From: JBHJGU01 sp050331475
Lineage (GTDB): Bacteria; Pseudomonadota; Alphaproteobacteria; Caulobacterales; Maricaulaceae
Length of the DNA: 64,000 nt
Assembly: GCA_050331475.1 (NCBI GenBank)
Contig: JBHJGU010000047.1
Coordinates: forward strand, 1 to 64,000
Direction of reading: 5' to 3'
The position numbers and the translations under genes were made by a program. Positions 8,833 through 18,430 of the stretch are shown here, in pieces (the stretch's first letter is position 1; each line of letters begins with the position of its first letter). The notes beneath the pieces are model-generated. The model did not search any database and was not told where the DNA came from. It worked only from the letters and a program-made list of their open reading frames with translations.

Positions 8833-9770
8833 GCGGCTTGCGCGTCTCGCCCTAGCGCCGCGTCGGGCTCCCCAGGCGCGCGCGCGCCCGTCGGTTCGTC
8901 CTCGATGGGTTCAGCGGGCCCCTTCGCCCGGACGACCAGACGCTTGATCCGCCGGGGATCGGCTTCGGCGACTTCGAACTCAAACCCATAAGGATGTTCA
9001 ATGACCTCACCGCGCTCAGGCACCCGCCCCGCCAGGGCGAAGACCACCCCGCCCAGGGTGTCGATCTCCTCCTCGAGATCGGGCAAGGACACGGGCCGTT
9101 GGGTGGCGGCTTCAAAGTCCTCCACCGACACCCGAGCGTCCGCCTCCCAGCACGCGCCGCCGCGGGCGCGTAGCGCCGGCGCGTCATCGTCGTCATGCTC
9201 GTCGGCGATATCGCCAACAATCTCCTCAACGAGGTCCTCTAAGGTGACGAGCCCGTCGGTGCCGCCGAATTCGTCCACCACCAAGGCCATGTGCACGCGA
9301 CGGGACTGCATTTTCACCAGCAAGTCGCGCGCCCGCATGGAGGCGGGCACATAGAGCAAAGGCCGCTTGATCTCGTTGAGCAATTGCGTATCGCCGAAAC
9401 CGTCGGCCGCGTCGGCGCGCATCAGCGGGACCAGCTTGCAGACGATGTCCTTCAAATGGACCATGCCGACGGGATCATCCAAGGTCTCCCGGAAAACCGG
9501 CAGGCGTGAGTGCGCCGCGTCCGCGACGAAGCTCACAAGCTCAGCTAGCGGCGTTTCAATCTCGACCGCGATAATGTCCGCGCGCGGAACCATCACGTCT
9601 TCGACACGCAGTGAGTCGAAGTTTTTTGCCGCGGTTTGGAGCGCCGCGGCCTGGGGACTCGCCGGCTCTTCTTCGGCTTCGCCGGCGCCGTTGGGCTCCG
9701 TCCCGGCGCGCCATAATCGACTCAAACGCGTGATCAATCCGCCGCGTCCTGGGTCTGACCCCTCAGCCAT
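8829..9770 (-). CDS. corC: CorC/HlyC-type CBS-domain protein
   Basis: A 313-residue cytosolic protein with two tandem CBS domains (about 60-185; VEDVMVPRADIIAVEIETPL and the second with VKMQSRRVHMALVVDEFGGT) followed by the CorC_HlyC/TlyC C-terminal domain (about 205-290, GGVVFALAGRVPERGEV). Relatives are linked to Mg/Co efflux or membrane integrity; despite frequent annotation as hemolysin, toxin activity is not implied. ATG at 9770 overlaps the ybeY stop by 8 bp. No membrane domain is present, as usual for the member beside ybeY and lnt. Confidence 0.92.
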   Translation of the reverse strand: MAEGSDPGRGGLITRLSRLWRAGTEPNGAGEAEEEPASPQAAALQTAAKNFDSLRVEDVMVPRADIIAVEIETPLAELVSFVADAAHSRLPVFRETLDDPVGMVHLKDIVCKLVPLMRADAADGFGDTQLLNEIKRPLLYVPASMRARDLLVKMQSRRVHMALVVDEFGGTDGLVTLEDLVEEIVGDIADEHDDDDAPALRARGGACWEADARVSVEDFEAATQRPVSLPDLEEEIDTLGGVVFALAGRVPERGEVIEHPYGFEFEVAEADPRRIKRLVVRAKGPAEPIEDEPTGARAPGEPDAALGRDAQAA

Positions 9771-10266
9771 GCAGCTCCCTCGCCAGCGCATCGACCTCCG
9801 GATAGGGGTCCGGACCCCCTAATCGGGCCATCACCTCGCGCTCCGCTTGCTCCATCCGAACGGCTTCGGCCTCGGTTTGATGATCCCAGCCGCAAAGATG
9901 CAAATACCCATGAATAATTAAGTGAACGAGCCGCCAATGCAATTCAAGCCCTATGTCGCAAGCCTCCCGCGCCACGGTCTCATAGGCCAGCACGATATCG
10001 CCCAACTCGCCCTGCGCGGCGGCCTCGGTCGAAGCGGGAAACGCCAGCACATTGGTGGGTCGATCCTTGCCGCGGTGATCCCAGTTAAGCGCGCGCACGA
10101 AGGCGTCGTCTGCAAGCGCAATGGCCGCCGCGCCCGCCGCAGGATGAAGCTCACGTGCGACGTCGAGCGTACGCCGCACCCAGGTTTCCGGATCCGGCGC
10201 GATCTCGCGCCAATCCTCGCAAAGACGGTGGACGAGATCGTCCTCGGCCCGGTCGAAGGCGTTCAT
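9763..10266 (-). CDS. ybeY: endoribonuclease / rRNA maturation factor YbeY
   Basis: Single-strand-specific metallo-RNase involved in 16S rRNA 3'-end maturation and ribosome quality control. The 167 residues contain the zinc signature HLIIHGYLHLCGWDH (near 125-140; three His ligands) and the typical LNWDHRGKDRPTNVLAFP segment (near 58-75). ATG at 10266 overlaps the phoH stop by ATGA. Part of the miaB-phoH-ybeY-corC-lnt string. Confidence 0.95.
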   Translation of the reverse strand: MNAFDRAEDDLVHRLCEDWREIAPDPETWVRRTLDVARELHPAAGAAAIALADDAFVRALNWDHRGKDRPTNVLAFPASTEAAAQGELGDIVLAYETVAREACDIGLELHWRLVHLIIHGYLHLCGWDHQTEAEAVRMEQAEREVMARLGGPDPYPEVDALARELHG

Positions 10267-11270
10267 GGTTGGGGGCCGGTCTCGCTGGGTTCGGCCGCAG
10301 CGTCGTGCTCATACCGTTCAAGAATTTCAGCGACTAAGGGATGACGCACCACGTCCGCGGCCCCGAAGCGGATGATCTTCACGCCCCGTGCGCCATCTAA
10401 TATGCGCACCGCATGGGCGAGGCCGGATCGCTCGCGGGTGGGCAAATCCACCTGGCTGGGGTCTCCGGTCACCGCCATGGCCGCGCCCTCGCCGATACGG
10501 GTCAGCACCATCTTCATTTGCATAACCGTGGCGTTTTGGGCCTCATCGACAATGACATACGCGTTTGACAGGGTGCGTCCGCGCATAAACGCTAACGGCG
10601 CCACTTCGATTTCGCCCGCGGCCCGTCGCTTGTCCAATTGCTCCTTACCGATCAAGCCGCGCAACGCATCCCAAATCGGCGCGAGATAGGGGTCCACCTT
10701 CTCGGTCATATCCCCGGGCAGAAAGCCTAACCGCTCACCGGCTTCGACCGCCGGCCGCGCGATCACCAACCGCTCGACCCGGCCGGATAACAGTCGCGCC
10801 ACCCCGTGGGCTACGGCGAGAAACGTCTTGCCCGTGCCCGCCGCGCCAACACCGAACACCAGATCATGGTCGCTCAACGCCTCAAAATAGGCGAGCTGGG
10901 CCTCGGTGCGCGCCTCCACCCCCACCCGGGGCGACACTTGGATCCGGCCCGGCCCTGGCCGCGGCGCGCCGCCGCGACCGCGATGCAGGCGAAGCGATGC
11001 GCGCACGTCCGCCTCGGTGCAGGTGTCCCCGCGTTTCAGCCGATCGTAGAGGGACTGCACCACCGCGCGCGCCATCACCCGGTCGGACGCCGCGCCGGTG
11101 AAAATCATCGCCCCGCCCGGGGCGGCGATGTGCACGTCACACGCTTCTTCAATCAAAGCGAGGTGACGGTCATAGGGGCCGCAGAGGGCGCGGATAACGT
11201 TCTCGTCGCCAAACTCTGCGGTCTCCGCGCTGTCGCGGCGTTTTTTCTGCGAGGCCGCCTTCAGGCTCAA
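10263..11270 (-). CDS. ybeZ: PhoH-like ATPase (YbeZ)
   Basis: P-loop NTPase thought to assist YbeY in RNA processing. The 335 residues have a KH-like N-terminal part, then the PhoH core with Walker A GVGAAGTGKTFLAVAHG (near 140), VIARPAVEAGERLGFLPGD, and the Walker B segment AYVIVDEAQNATVMQMKM (near 240), followed by TRIGEGAAMAVTGDPSQVDL. The start is TTG at 11270, overlapping the miaB stop as TTGA; no ATG nearby gives a full N-terminus. Confidence 0.94.
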   Translation of the reverse strand: MSLKAASQKKRRDSAETAEFGDENVIRALCGPYDRHLALIEEACDVHIAAPGGAMIFTGAASDRVMARAVVQSLYDRLKRGDTCTEADVRASLRLHRGRGGAPRPGPGRIQVSPRVGVEARTEAQLAYFEALSDHDLVFGVGAAGTGKTFLAVAHGVARLLSGRVERLVIARPAVEAGERLGFLPGDMTEKVDPYLAPIWDALRGLIGKEQLDKRRAAGEIEVAPLAFMRGRTLSNAYVIVDEAQNATVMQMKMVLTRIGEGAAMAVTGDPSQVDLPTRERSGLAHAVRILDGARGVKIIRFGAADVVRHPLVAEILERYEHDAAAEPSETGPQP

Positions 11271-12643
11271 GCCGCGACCTCACGCATGTCCACGCATTCG
11301 CCGCTCAAGCTGTTCCGGCTTGCGGTCTCGATACGCACGTCAACGATCCGGCCGATCATGTCCGCTGAGCCCACAACATGTACCGCCTGCAGATAAGGGC
11401 TGCGACCGTGCATTTGGCCTGAATGCTTGCCCGGTTTCTCGATTAACACAGGCAGAACTTTCCCAATTTGCGCTTGGTTGAAGGCTATTTGTTGCGCAGC
11501 GAGTAAATCTTGCAGTTGGGCGAGCCGAGTGGCTTTGACTGGCTCGGGCACTTGATGGTCGAGCGCGGCGCCCGGAGTGCCCGGCCGAGATGAGTACTTG
11601 AACGAGAAGGCCTGGGCGTAGCCGATCGCCTCCACCGCGCGCAGGGTCGCTTCGAAATCCGCGTCCGTTTCGCCGGGGAAGCCCACGATAAAGTCCGACG
11701 ATAAAGCGAGATCCGGGCGTCGGTCGCGCAATTGCGCGATGGTGGCGATTTAATCGCTCAAGCTATGCTTACGGTTCATCGCCGCCAAAATACGGTCTGA
11801 GCCCGCCTGCAAAGGCAGGTGCAGATAGGGCATCAGAGCGGGGGTGTCGCCATGGGCGGCGATCAGGTCGGCGTCCATGTCGCGCGGATGTGAGGTGGTG
11901 TAGCGGATCCGGTCGAGCCCGCCGATCTTGGCGAGATGGCGGGCCAAACGCGCGAGCCCCCAGGGCTCGCCGCCCACAGTCGCAGGCGCTGCGCCATGAT
12001 ACGCGTTGACGTTCTGACCCAACAGCGTGATCTCGCGCACCCCTTGGGCGACCAGGGCGCGGGCCTCCGCCACAAGGGCGTCCACGGGGCGGGAGTACTC
12101 CGCGCCGCGGGTATAGGGCACCACGCAGAAGGTACAGAACTTGTCGCAACCCTCTTGCACCGTGAGAAAGGCGCTCGGCCCGTCCACCTTACGCGCAACT
12201 GGCAAGGCGTCGAATTTTTCCTCCGGCGCGAAGTCTGCAGCCAGCGGTTCGCCCGAGCGTCGATGGGCCTGAGCGATCAATTCGGGCAGTTTGTGATAGC
12301 TTTGCGGGCCGACCACCAGATCGACCACGGGTGCGCGGGCGATGATCTCCGCACCCTCGGCTTGGGCGACGCAGCCCGCCACGGCAATGGTCATAGCGCC
12401 ACCGCGAGCGTGTTTGGCGGTTTTTAGCGCCTTGAGCCGACCCAGCTCGGAATACACCTTCTCCGCGGCCTTTTCGCGAATGTGGCAGGTGTTAAGCACC
12501 ACCAAATCCGCATCCTCCGGCGTTTCAACCGCCCCATAGCCTAAGGGCGCGAGCACATCGGCCATGCGTTCGCTGTCATAAACGTTCATCTGACAACCAT
12601 AGGTCTTGATAAACAGACGCTTTTTGTCGGCGGGCGCGGTCAT
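11267..12643 (-). pseudogene. miaB: tRNA-2-methylthio-N6-dimethylallyladenosine synthase, interrupted by an in-frame TAA
   Basis: MiaB is a radical-SAM enzyme that thiomethylates i6A37 of tRNA. From the ATG at 12643 the sequence shows the N-terminal UPF0004 domain (IKTYGCQMNVYDSERM), the radical-SAM cluster CDKFCTFCVVPYTRG, and then NRKHSLSD followed by TAA at 11750-11752. The same frame continues without change as IATIAQLRDRRPDLALSSDF, IVGFPGETDADF and the C-terminal TRAM domain to 11267. Family members normally have Tyr where the stop is, so one base (TAT or TAC to TAA) explains it. As written, the product would be truncated inside the radical-SAM barrel. Genuine mutation and sequence error are both possible. 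First gene upstream of phoH. Confidence 0.92.
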
Positions 12644-12760
12644 GAAGGCTCGTTCGGGGCTCTTTCGGAACGCCAAGGGCCGCGCTGGCGTGCGCCGGCC
12701 CGTCAGGCGGCGGTTATGGCGGAGCGTCAAGGCCGACGCAAGTCCCCCGACGTCCCGGGA

Positions 12761-13798
12761 TCACGGGCGCACCACCGCCTCCTCGGCGTCGCGGTCTCGC
12801 TGGGCGATGAACAGCCAACCTGTTCGCCCTAAGCGCGGCGGGTGTTCGGGGTCGAGCCGCGCGGTAGGTACATCATCACGACGTAAGACCAGCTGCACGT
12901 CAAAGCCCAAGGTCGGCCCCGCAGCGAGGCGGATCACATCCATTAACCGGGCGCGGTCATCGCTGGGCTCGACATAGCGATCGAACGCGGTGCGATCCAA
13001 AGGCCCCAACACCACACGAAACCGGCTTTGAGCGTTCCAATACCGGGCGCCGGCCAGCGCGTCGACGCCGAGCCGGACATAAGCTTGACTGAGCCGCGAC
13101 TGATCCTCTTCAGCGATTTCAGCCCAATCGCCCTGGAAGGTCTTGATCGTCACAGGCAATCCGGTGGCGGTCTCTAACACTCCCTTCAGGGCGCCCGCCG
13201 AGGTAGGCCGGGCGAAATGGCCCGAAAACCCGATCACTCCGGGCGCGGATTGAACCAGCCGGTCTGCGGCTGCGTGGCCGTAAAGCCCACCGATCGCCCG
13301 GAACAGTCCCGAGATCGGGTCCGCGCCGATTTGCGTCTCGGTTTCAACACTTTGGGTGAGCTGATACTTCCGCCAGGCCCGGTAAAACAGGCTCACCAGC
13401 CGATGATGGAACAGGTCCAGAAAGTCGGGCAGAGCGTGCTCACGCGCGCGACGCTGGCGGAGAGCGGTCTCGGTGTAATGCTGGGGCAGCACCCCCAGCG
13501 GCCCCACCAAGCCCAAAACCGGAGTTTCCAGTTTCGGCGCACCCGTGGGCGTTTGCTTGAGCGCCGTGGTCTCTGCGGCGGCGAACGCGTTAGTCAGAGC
13601 GGCAGCGACCCGCACTGGTTCGGCGTGGAGCGGCCCATCTTCGCCCAAGCGTGCGGGCGGGGCGCGCTTCTCGGCCAGCGCGTCCGCTCGGGCGGCCTGC
13701 TCAAACAGTCTTAGGATTTGGAACAAGCGACCCCGGCCGTGGCGGGCCTGGAGCGCCTGGATCAGACGAGCGCTTGCTCGCCCGCTCTCGGCGGCCAT
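12761..13798 (-). CDS. tssG: type VI secretion baseplate protein TssG (ImpH)
   Basis: Part of the T6SS baseplate wedge with TssE, TssF and TssK. The 345 residues show the family pattern: an N-terminal RLFQILRLFEQ-type helix, the conserved TPVLGLVGPLGVLPQHYTE (near 110-125) and LPDFLDLFHHRLVSLFYRAW (near 140-160). ATG at 13798 overlaps the end of tssF by 37 bp; an upstream in-frame start would add 22 residues that do not look like the family. Last gene of the impA-H run; 118 bp farther on is miaB. Confidence 0.9.
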   Translation of the reverse strand: MAAESGRASARLIQALQARHGRGRLFQILRLFEQAARADALAEKRAPPARLGEDGPLHAEPVRVAAALTNAFAAAETTALKQTPTGAPKLETPVLGLVGPLGVLPQHYTETALRQRRAREHALPDFLDLFHHRLVSLFYRAWRKYQLTQSVETETQIGADPISGLFRAIGGLYGHAAADRLVQSAPGVIGFSGHFARPTSAGALKGVLETATGLPVTIKTFQGDWAEIAEEDQSRLSQAYVRLGVDALAGARYWNAQSRFRVVLGPLDRTAFDRYVEPSDDRARLMDVIRLAAGPTLGFDVQLVLRRDDVPTARLDPEHPPRLGRTGWLFIAQRDRDAEEAVVRP

Positions 13799-15576
13799 CG
13801 GCGCAACACCCCCCTGCCTTCGGTCAACCGCGCTTCCAGACGCGTAAAACTGTTCACCGCGCAATAATTGGCGAAAAACCGCTCTAACACGGCGGCGAGC
13901 AAATAGCCCCCGGAACCGGAAAACCGCTCCGTACTTAAACTCAACGCGATGTCGAGCCCGGAACAGAGCGCGAGCCCGAATCGACCGGGTGCGCGCGCCG
14001 TGGCCGGGCGGGAGTCGATTGCTGTGACTAAATCGATCTGCGCCAAGGTCTCTTTGGAGCGCCGCAGATCATAGGCGGAGACGATCTCCTTGAGCGCCAA
14101 GGCGCCTTGCGCCCCTTGGGTGATCGACAAATGATTCAGCGATAACTGCGTTATCAACCGCCAGGCCAAATCACCGTCCGCCGGCGGCCGCAACGGACGG
14201 CTGGGCGGCGTCAGAGCGCGCGGCCGCCCCGCCCCAGCGCAGGCCTCGGCAAAGGTCAGCCGCGGTTGCCCGCCGCCAAAGGGCAGTTTGCCTGCGTGAT
14301 TGCGATTGGTGCACAATAGATCGAGCGAAGCGACGGCCCCGCTGGCGACACTGTCTGAGGCCTCTGCGTGGGCGAGGCTCAGATAGACGTCATCACCGCC
14401 GCCTTTATAGGGACTCGGTCGCCGGGCCGCACGCCACGCGCCCTCAGGCTTCGCCGCGCCCGGCGCCATGGCGAAAAACGGCCGATAGGTTTTGATCCGC
14501 CCCGACGGCTCAGCCACCGTGACCGTCTCGACTTGGTAAACCTCCACCACGGACTCCCGGCGCGCGTCGGGACAAACCCGATATTCCGCCTCGAATGGGT
14601 CCAGCCGGATAGGTTCGGCGGCTTGGGGAAACAAATTCACCGCCGGGGCGCAAAACAACCGCACGACCTCGCGGGTCACCGCCCGCTCCAAGGCTTGAGG
14701 CGCGTCTTCAAGGTAAAGAAAAACCTCTAATCGGCCGCCCTCTGCGAGCAGGGTCTTAGCTTCCAGACCTTTCAGATCGAAGGCCATAAATTTATCCGGA
14801 AACGCAAAAAACTCCGTGATCAGCGCGTAGACTTGGCTCGCATGCGCCTGGAGGGGGACCAAGCTGTCAGAGCGGTCAAAGCCCACGGGGCTGAGTTTAG
14901 ACGGCGGCAGGAAAATCGGGCTCGAATCCTCAGGGCCCAACCGCAGCGCCATGCCTAACAGGCCAGCGTCCACTGCTTCGTAGATTTGATGGGCCAAACG
15001 GGGCTCCGCGGTGATGTGAAACCGCAATTCATCGAGCCCAAGCGCGGAGAGCGGGGTGTCAGGCGCGGTCACCTCGAGGTCGAGCTTCAAACACGCCCGC
15101 GCTTTGGGGGCGTGAGGATTGTCTGGGGCGGGAAACGGTCGCCGGGCCAGCTCCGCCGCCGTAAGCCGCAAGGGCCAAAGCGCCACCTCATAGGCGGTGC
15201 GGAACCGGCAAGGCTCACCATCGGCGGGTTGGGTGATCAGCCCTTGGCCCGCCGGGATGCGCGCAGGTCCGCTTAAATCCTCCGCGGGCGGAAACTCCGC
15301 CATCATCACCGAGGGAAACGGACGCGCCAAATGCGGGTAAAGCGCGTTGAGCACCGCTTCGCTGAGCTCGGGGAACATGTCATCGAGCTTCATGCGCACC
15401 CGAGCGGTCAGAAAGGCGAAGCCTTCGAGCAAACGGGCCACATGGGGGTCTTCGGCCTGATCTTTAGACAGCCGCAAGCGCCCGGCGACATTGGGATAGG
15501 CGTCGGCGAACTCCCCGGCTAAGTCGCGCAGATACCGCAGCTCGGCGTCGTAATAGCTCAGCAGCGCGTCAATCAT
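13762..15576 (-). CDS. tssF: type VI secretion baseplate protein TssF (ImpG)
   Basis: Large T6SS baseplate wedge component. 604 residues, close to the usual length, opening with the characteristic MIDALLSYYDAELRYLRDLA, then DPHVARLLEGFAFLTARVRM and the FPSVMMAEFPPAEDL segment near residue 90; C-terminal part includes TNRNHAGKLPFGGGQPRLTF and the conserved NHLSITQGAQGALALKEIVS. Follows tssE by a 32-bp gap and overlaps tssG. No frame defects seen. Confidence 0.94.
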   Translation of the reverse strand: MIDALLSYYDAELRYLRDLAGEFADAYPNVAGRLRLSKDQAEDPHVARLLEGFAFLTARVRMKLDDMFPELSEAVLNALYPHLARPFPSVMMAEFPPAEDLSGPARIPAGQGLITQPADGEPCRFRTAYEVALWPLRLTAAELARRPFPAPDNPHAPKARACLKLDLEVTAPDTPLSALGLDELRFHITAEPRLAHQIYEAVDAGLLGMALRLGPEDSSPIFLPPSKLSPVGFDRSDSLVPLQAHASQVYALITEFFAFPDKFMAFDLKGLEAKTLLAEGGRLEVFLYLEDAPQALERAVTREVVRLFCAPAVNLFPQAAEPIRLDPFEAEYRVCPDARRESVVEVYQVETVTVAEPSGRIKTYRPFFAMAPGAAKPEGAWRAARRPSPYKGGGDDVYLSLAHAEASDSVASGAVASLDLLCTNRNHAGKLPFGGGQPRLTFAEACAGAGRPRALTPPSRPLRPPADGDLAWRLITQLSLNHLSITQGAQGALALKEIVSAYDLRRSKETLAQIDLVTAIDSRPATARAPGRFGLALCSGLDIALSLSTERFSGSGGYLLAAVLERFFANYCAVNSFTRLEARLTEGRGVLRRWPPRAGEQALV

Positions 15577-15608
15577 CGATCCAGCTTATCCCCACGCAGG
15601 CGCGCCGG

Positions 15609-16097
15609 TCACGCGACGATCCGCACCTTGCGCTCGATCGGCTCCACAGCGGTGTCAAACACCAAAGCCCCGCCTTGGGCGGAGACCCCCACTTGGGCGA
15701 CGATGCGAAACCGCAGGGTCTGGGACACCGCGGCGTCCGAGTCGGCGAGTTCAACCCGCACGCCGCTCAGCCGCGGTTCGCCTTGGCGGATGACCTGTTC
15801 GATTTCCGCGCGAAACCGCTCGCGACTTTCCAAAGTGGGTCGGCCGTCGGTCGTGAAGTCCCGCGCGCCATAGGAGATAAGTGAGGTGTCCAGCGCGGAA
15901 AGCCGCTCGGGCCAGGATAAAAACCGCCGCCGGGCGTTTAACAAGGCCTCCAAATCCCGACGCAAGGCTTCACGGAACCGGCGTTCGGAGGCGCGCAATC
16001 CCCCGCCGCCGGCGTCTTGGGGGTCCGGCTCATTGGGCGCGATCAACCGATCGAGCACAGAAAGCGGCCAGCCCGGCGCGTCCGAGGGCTCCGCCAT
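15609..16097 (-). CDS. tssE: type VI secretion baseplate protein TssE (ImpF, gp25-like)
   Basis: T6SS baseplate component related to phage T4 gp25, which starts sheath assembly. The 162 residues have the opening GWPLSVLDRLIAPNEPDP, the RDLEALLNARRRFLSWPERL segment, and the gp25-type end with VIRQGEPRLSGVRVELADSD and a RFRIVAQV strand. ATG at 16097 lies 1 bp after the tagJ stop, so translational coupling is likely. Confidence 0.92.
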   Translation of the reverse strand: MAEPSDAPGWPLSVLDRLIAPNEPDPQDAGGGGLRASERRFREALRRDLEALLNARRRFLSWPERLSALDTSLISYGARDFTTDGRPTLESRERFRAEIEQVIRQGEPRLSGVRVELADSDAAVSQTLRFRIVAQVGVSAQGGALVFDTAVEPIERKVRIVA

Positions 16098-16098
16098 G

Positions 16099-16905
16099 TC
16101 AGCTCTGGGTCAAGACGGTGAGGCTGTTCACCGGCTTCGCCTCCTCACCGACCAGAAACACCCGCTGTCCATAGCCGATCACCGGGTCACTGTCCGCGCC
16201 TTCACTCCATTCGGTGACCCGCGCCAAGCGCATGGCGTCGTTCGCGCGATCCGGCGCGGTCCAATAGGTTGTCGGCATGAACACCACCCCGGTGGGCCCG
16301 TCGATAACGTCCAGCTCCATCTGCCGAAGCACGACATCGCGCGGGCGCTCGATGGGCTGAAACCGCAGCTCGCGCACCTGGCTCATGGGCGTCCAGAAAT
16401 ATTTACCGTTCGAGGTGACCACTTCGATCACACCGCCCAGACGATCGTCGAGATCGCGCCAATCATCGATCGTCGCGCCGTCGCAGACGCCCGCGAATGC
16501 CGGGCGCAATTGCTCGGCGGCTTCGAACAGGGCGCCCGCGTCCGCCTCGCCGTCCCGCAGCGCCGCGTTCGCTTTCAAGAGCGCTGTCAGATAAGCGTCG
16601 GGCTCGGCGAGCACCTCCGGCGCGCGGCCTTGGGCGAAAACTTCGTCGCGGGATTTCAAAGCGCGCAGCAATTGGCGCAGCAAGGCCGCTTTGGGACCCC
16701 AGCTCGGGTCGAGGCTAACGGCGGTGTCAAACTGGGTGTCGGCCCGGTCCAAATCGCCGACCGTCATCAAACCCTCGCCCAGGCGCACCCGGGTGGCGGC
16801 GGCTTTCACCGGGTCCGCGGCGGACGCCTTGACGGCTTGGGTGAGCGCATTGATCCACCCGCTCGCATCCCCGGACTGGAAGGCCGCTAAATCGTCGCTT
16901 GCCAT
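16099..16905 (-). CDS. tagJ: type VI secretion accessory protein TagJ (ImpE)
   Basis: TagJ proteins bind the N-terminal part of TssB in some systems and influence ClpV-driven sheath disassembly. The 268-residue protein has a TPR-like helical N-terminal half (RVRLGEGLMTVGDLDRADTQ) and the ImpE C-terminal domain, seen in DLDDRLGGVIEVVTSNGKYF followed by WTPMSQVRELRFQPIERPRD and the VVFMPTTYWTAPDRANDAMR segment. Its place between the tssC paralogue and tssE matches the rhizobial imp order. Confidence 0.9.
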   Translation of the reverse strand: MASDDLAAFQSGDASGWINALTQAVKASAADPVKAAATRVRLGEGLMTVGDLDRADTQFDTAVSLDPSWGPKAALLRQLLRALKSRDEVFAQGRAPEVLAEPDAYLTALLKANAALRDGEADAGALFEAAEQLRPAFAGVCDGATIDDWRDLDDRLGGVIEVVTSNGKYFWTPMSQVRELRFQPIERPRDVVLRQMELDVIDGPTGVVFMPTTYWTAPDRANDAMRLARVTEWSEGADSDPVIGYGQRVFLVGEEAKPVNSLTVLTQS

Positions 16906-16932
16906 GGCGAAGTCTCCCCGGTCGTCGCCGCG

Positions 16933-18426
16933 TTAAGCGGCTTCCATGAATTCGGTGCGCAGCTGAAACTCCGTCACCATGTTGTCGAATTGAAAGTGCG
17001 GCTGGAAAAACATCACGCAGTTAAATTTGCCCGGCGCACCGTCGACTTCACCGACCTCGACTAACGCGGTGCGTAGCGGATACCGAGCGCGCTCTTCATA
17101 GCTGGCTTCATCATCGGCGAGGCAATACGTCTCGATCCAACGCTGCAAGCGCATTTCCATGTCTTGGGCGGTCTTATAAGCGCCAACCCAGTCGCGCACG
17201 ATGACTTTGACGTAATGGGCGAAGCGGCAAACACAGAGCATGTATTGCAACATCGCCGACATCTTCGCGTTCAAGGTGACCGCCGGGTCGCGATACGTTC
17301 GCGGTTTTTGTAATGACGGCGCGGCGAACAGGGCCAGATAAGGCGTGTAGGGGCAAGGGCGCAGCACCATAAAGCCTAACCCGTTGAGCGCGGCTTCCTG
17401 GCGTTCGCTCAAATTCGCCTCGACGCCAAAGCGCACCGCCGCGCCGGGACGGTCTGTGGCGAAGTCCGCCACCGGCAAACCATCGAGCACGCCGCCCGCG
17501 ATTTCATCCTCCGGCGCCCCCCGGATCGCGGCGACCCAGCGGTAATCTTCGTAGGCGCGCAGGGCGGTGTAGGCCACGGCGAACGCCCCCGGCGCCCAAA
17601 GAAGATGCGCCCCTCGGTCTGCGCGCTCTTGGTAAAGCCACCCTAGATCGCCCGCGGCCCGACCCTCCCGCGGGGTTCGGATCAGAAGTCGCCCCGCAAC
17701 CAGACCCACGTATCGGGACTCCTCCCCATTTTGGAACGATCTCAGCCGTGTGTATTCGGTCTGCTGGAAGGTGGCTGACAGGTTCTCCCGACGGCCGAGC
17801 TCGGCCATGGTGTCCACGCCGAACACCACCGGGTCGACATTGAACACCATCGGGCAAAACGCGGACGCGCCGATCTTGGCCAATTCGCGCAATGCGGCGA
17901 CGTCGTCCACCCCGCCGGGTCGCGGCGCATGACGGATCGCGTAATCGCCGACTAAAAGCCCAAACGGCTCGCCCCCGGGCATGCCGAACTCGCGATGGTA
18001 AAGCAGGGTGAACAGCGCAGAGCGTTCGAAATCCGCCGCGCGCTCCATGTCGCGCACCAGGGTCTGCCAACTCACATTAAGGAGTTTGATCCGGAGTTTG
18101 GCTTCCCCGCGGGCCAGACCGGTCAGCCAATAGACCCCACGCCAAAGAGCTTCGAGCCGTTGAAACGCCTCGTGGTGCAAGATCCGGTCGACGATTTCCG
18201 CAATCGCGGCGTCGAGCGCCGCGATGTCCCGGTCCAGCGCGGCGCGCCTATGCACCCCAGGCTCCGCAACACGCTCTGAACCGAACCAATCCGCCAACGC
18301 CCGGGCGGGCGAGGGTTCGGCCAGAAAGGCGTCCAGCCGGCCCTCGGGGTCCGCGCCCGCCCGGCGCCAGACCTCCGAGCGCAACGGGAGCGGCCCAGCG
18401 ACGCCCGCGCTGTCCGCTCCCGCCAT
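16933..18426 (-). CDS. TssC-like type VI secretion protein (ImpD/TssC2 paralogue)
   Basis: A second sheath-like protein, 497 residues, homologous to TssC along its length: ILHHEAFQRLEALWRGVYWL (near 80), LYHREFGMPGGEPFGLLVGD, a central WVAAIRGAPEDEIAGG and the C-terminal ARYPLRTALVEVGEVDGAPG. It is clearly diverged from the neighbouring tssC product, with a different N-terminal 70 residues. Clusters with imp-type gene order often carry two TssC-like genes (ImpC and ImpD); whether the second builds sheath or has a baseplate or regulatory role is not known to me. 4 bp after tssC. Confidence 0.88.
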   Translation of the reverse strand: MAGADSAGVAGPLPLRSEVWRRAGADPEGRLDAFLAEPSPARALADWFGSERVAEPGVHRRAALDRDIAALDAAIAEIVDRILHHEAFQRLEALWRGVYWLTGLARGEAKLRIKLLNVSWQTLVRDMERAADFERSALFTLLYHREFGMPGGEPFGLLVGDYAIRHAPRPGGVDDVAALRELAKIGASAFCPMVFNVDPVVFGVDTMAELGRRENLSATFQQTEYTRLRSFQNGEESRYVGLVAGRLLIRTPREGRAAGDLGWLYQERADRGAHLLWAPGAFAVAYTALRAYEDYRWVAAIRGAPEDEIAGGVLDGLPVADFATDRPGAAVRFGVEANLSERQEAALNGLGFMVLRPCPYTPYLALFAAPSLQKPRTYRDPAVTLNAKMSAMLQYMLCVCRFAHYVKVIVRDWVGAYKTAQDMEMRLQRWIETYCLADDEASYEERARYPLRTALVEVGEVDGAPGKFNCVMFFQPHFQFDNMVTEFQLRTEFMEAA

Positions 18427-18430
18427 CGGA

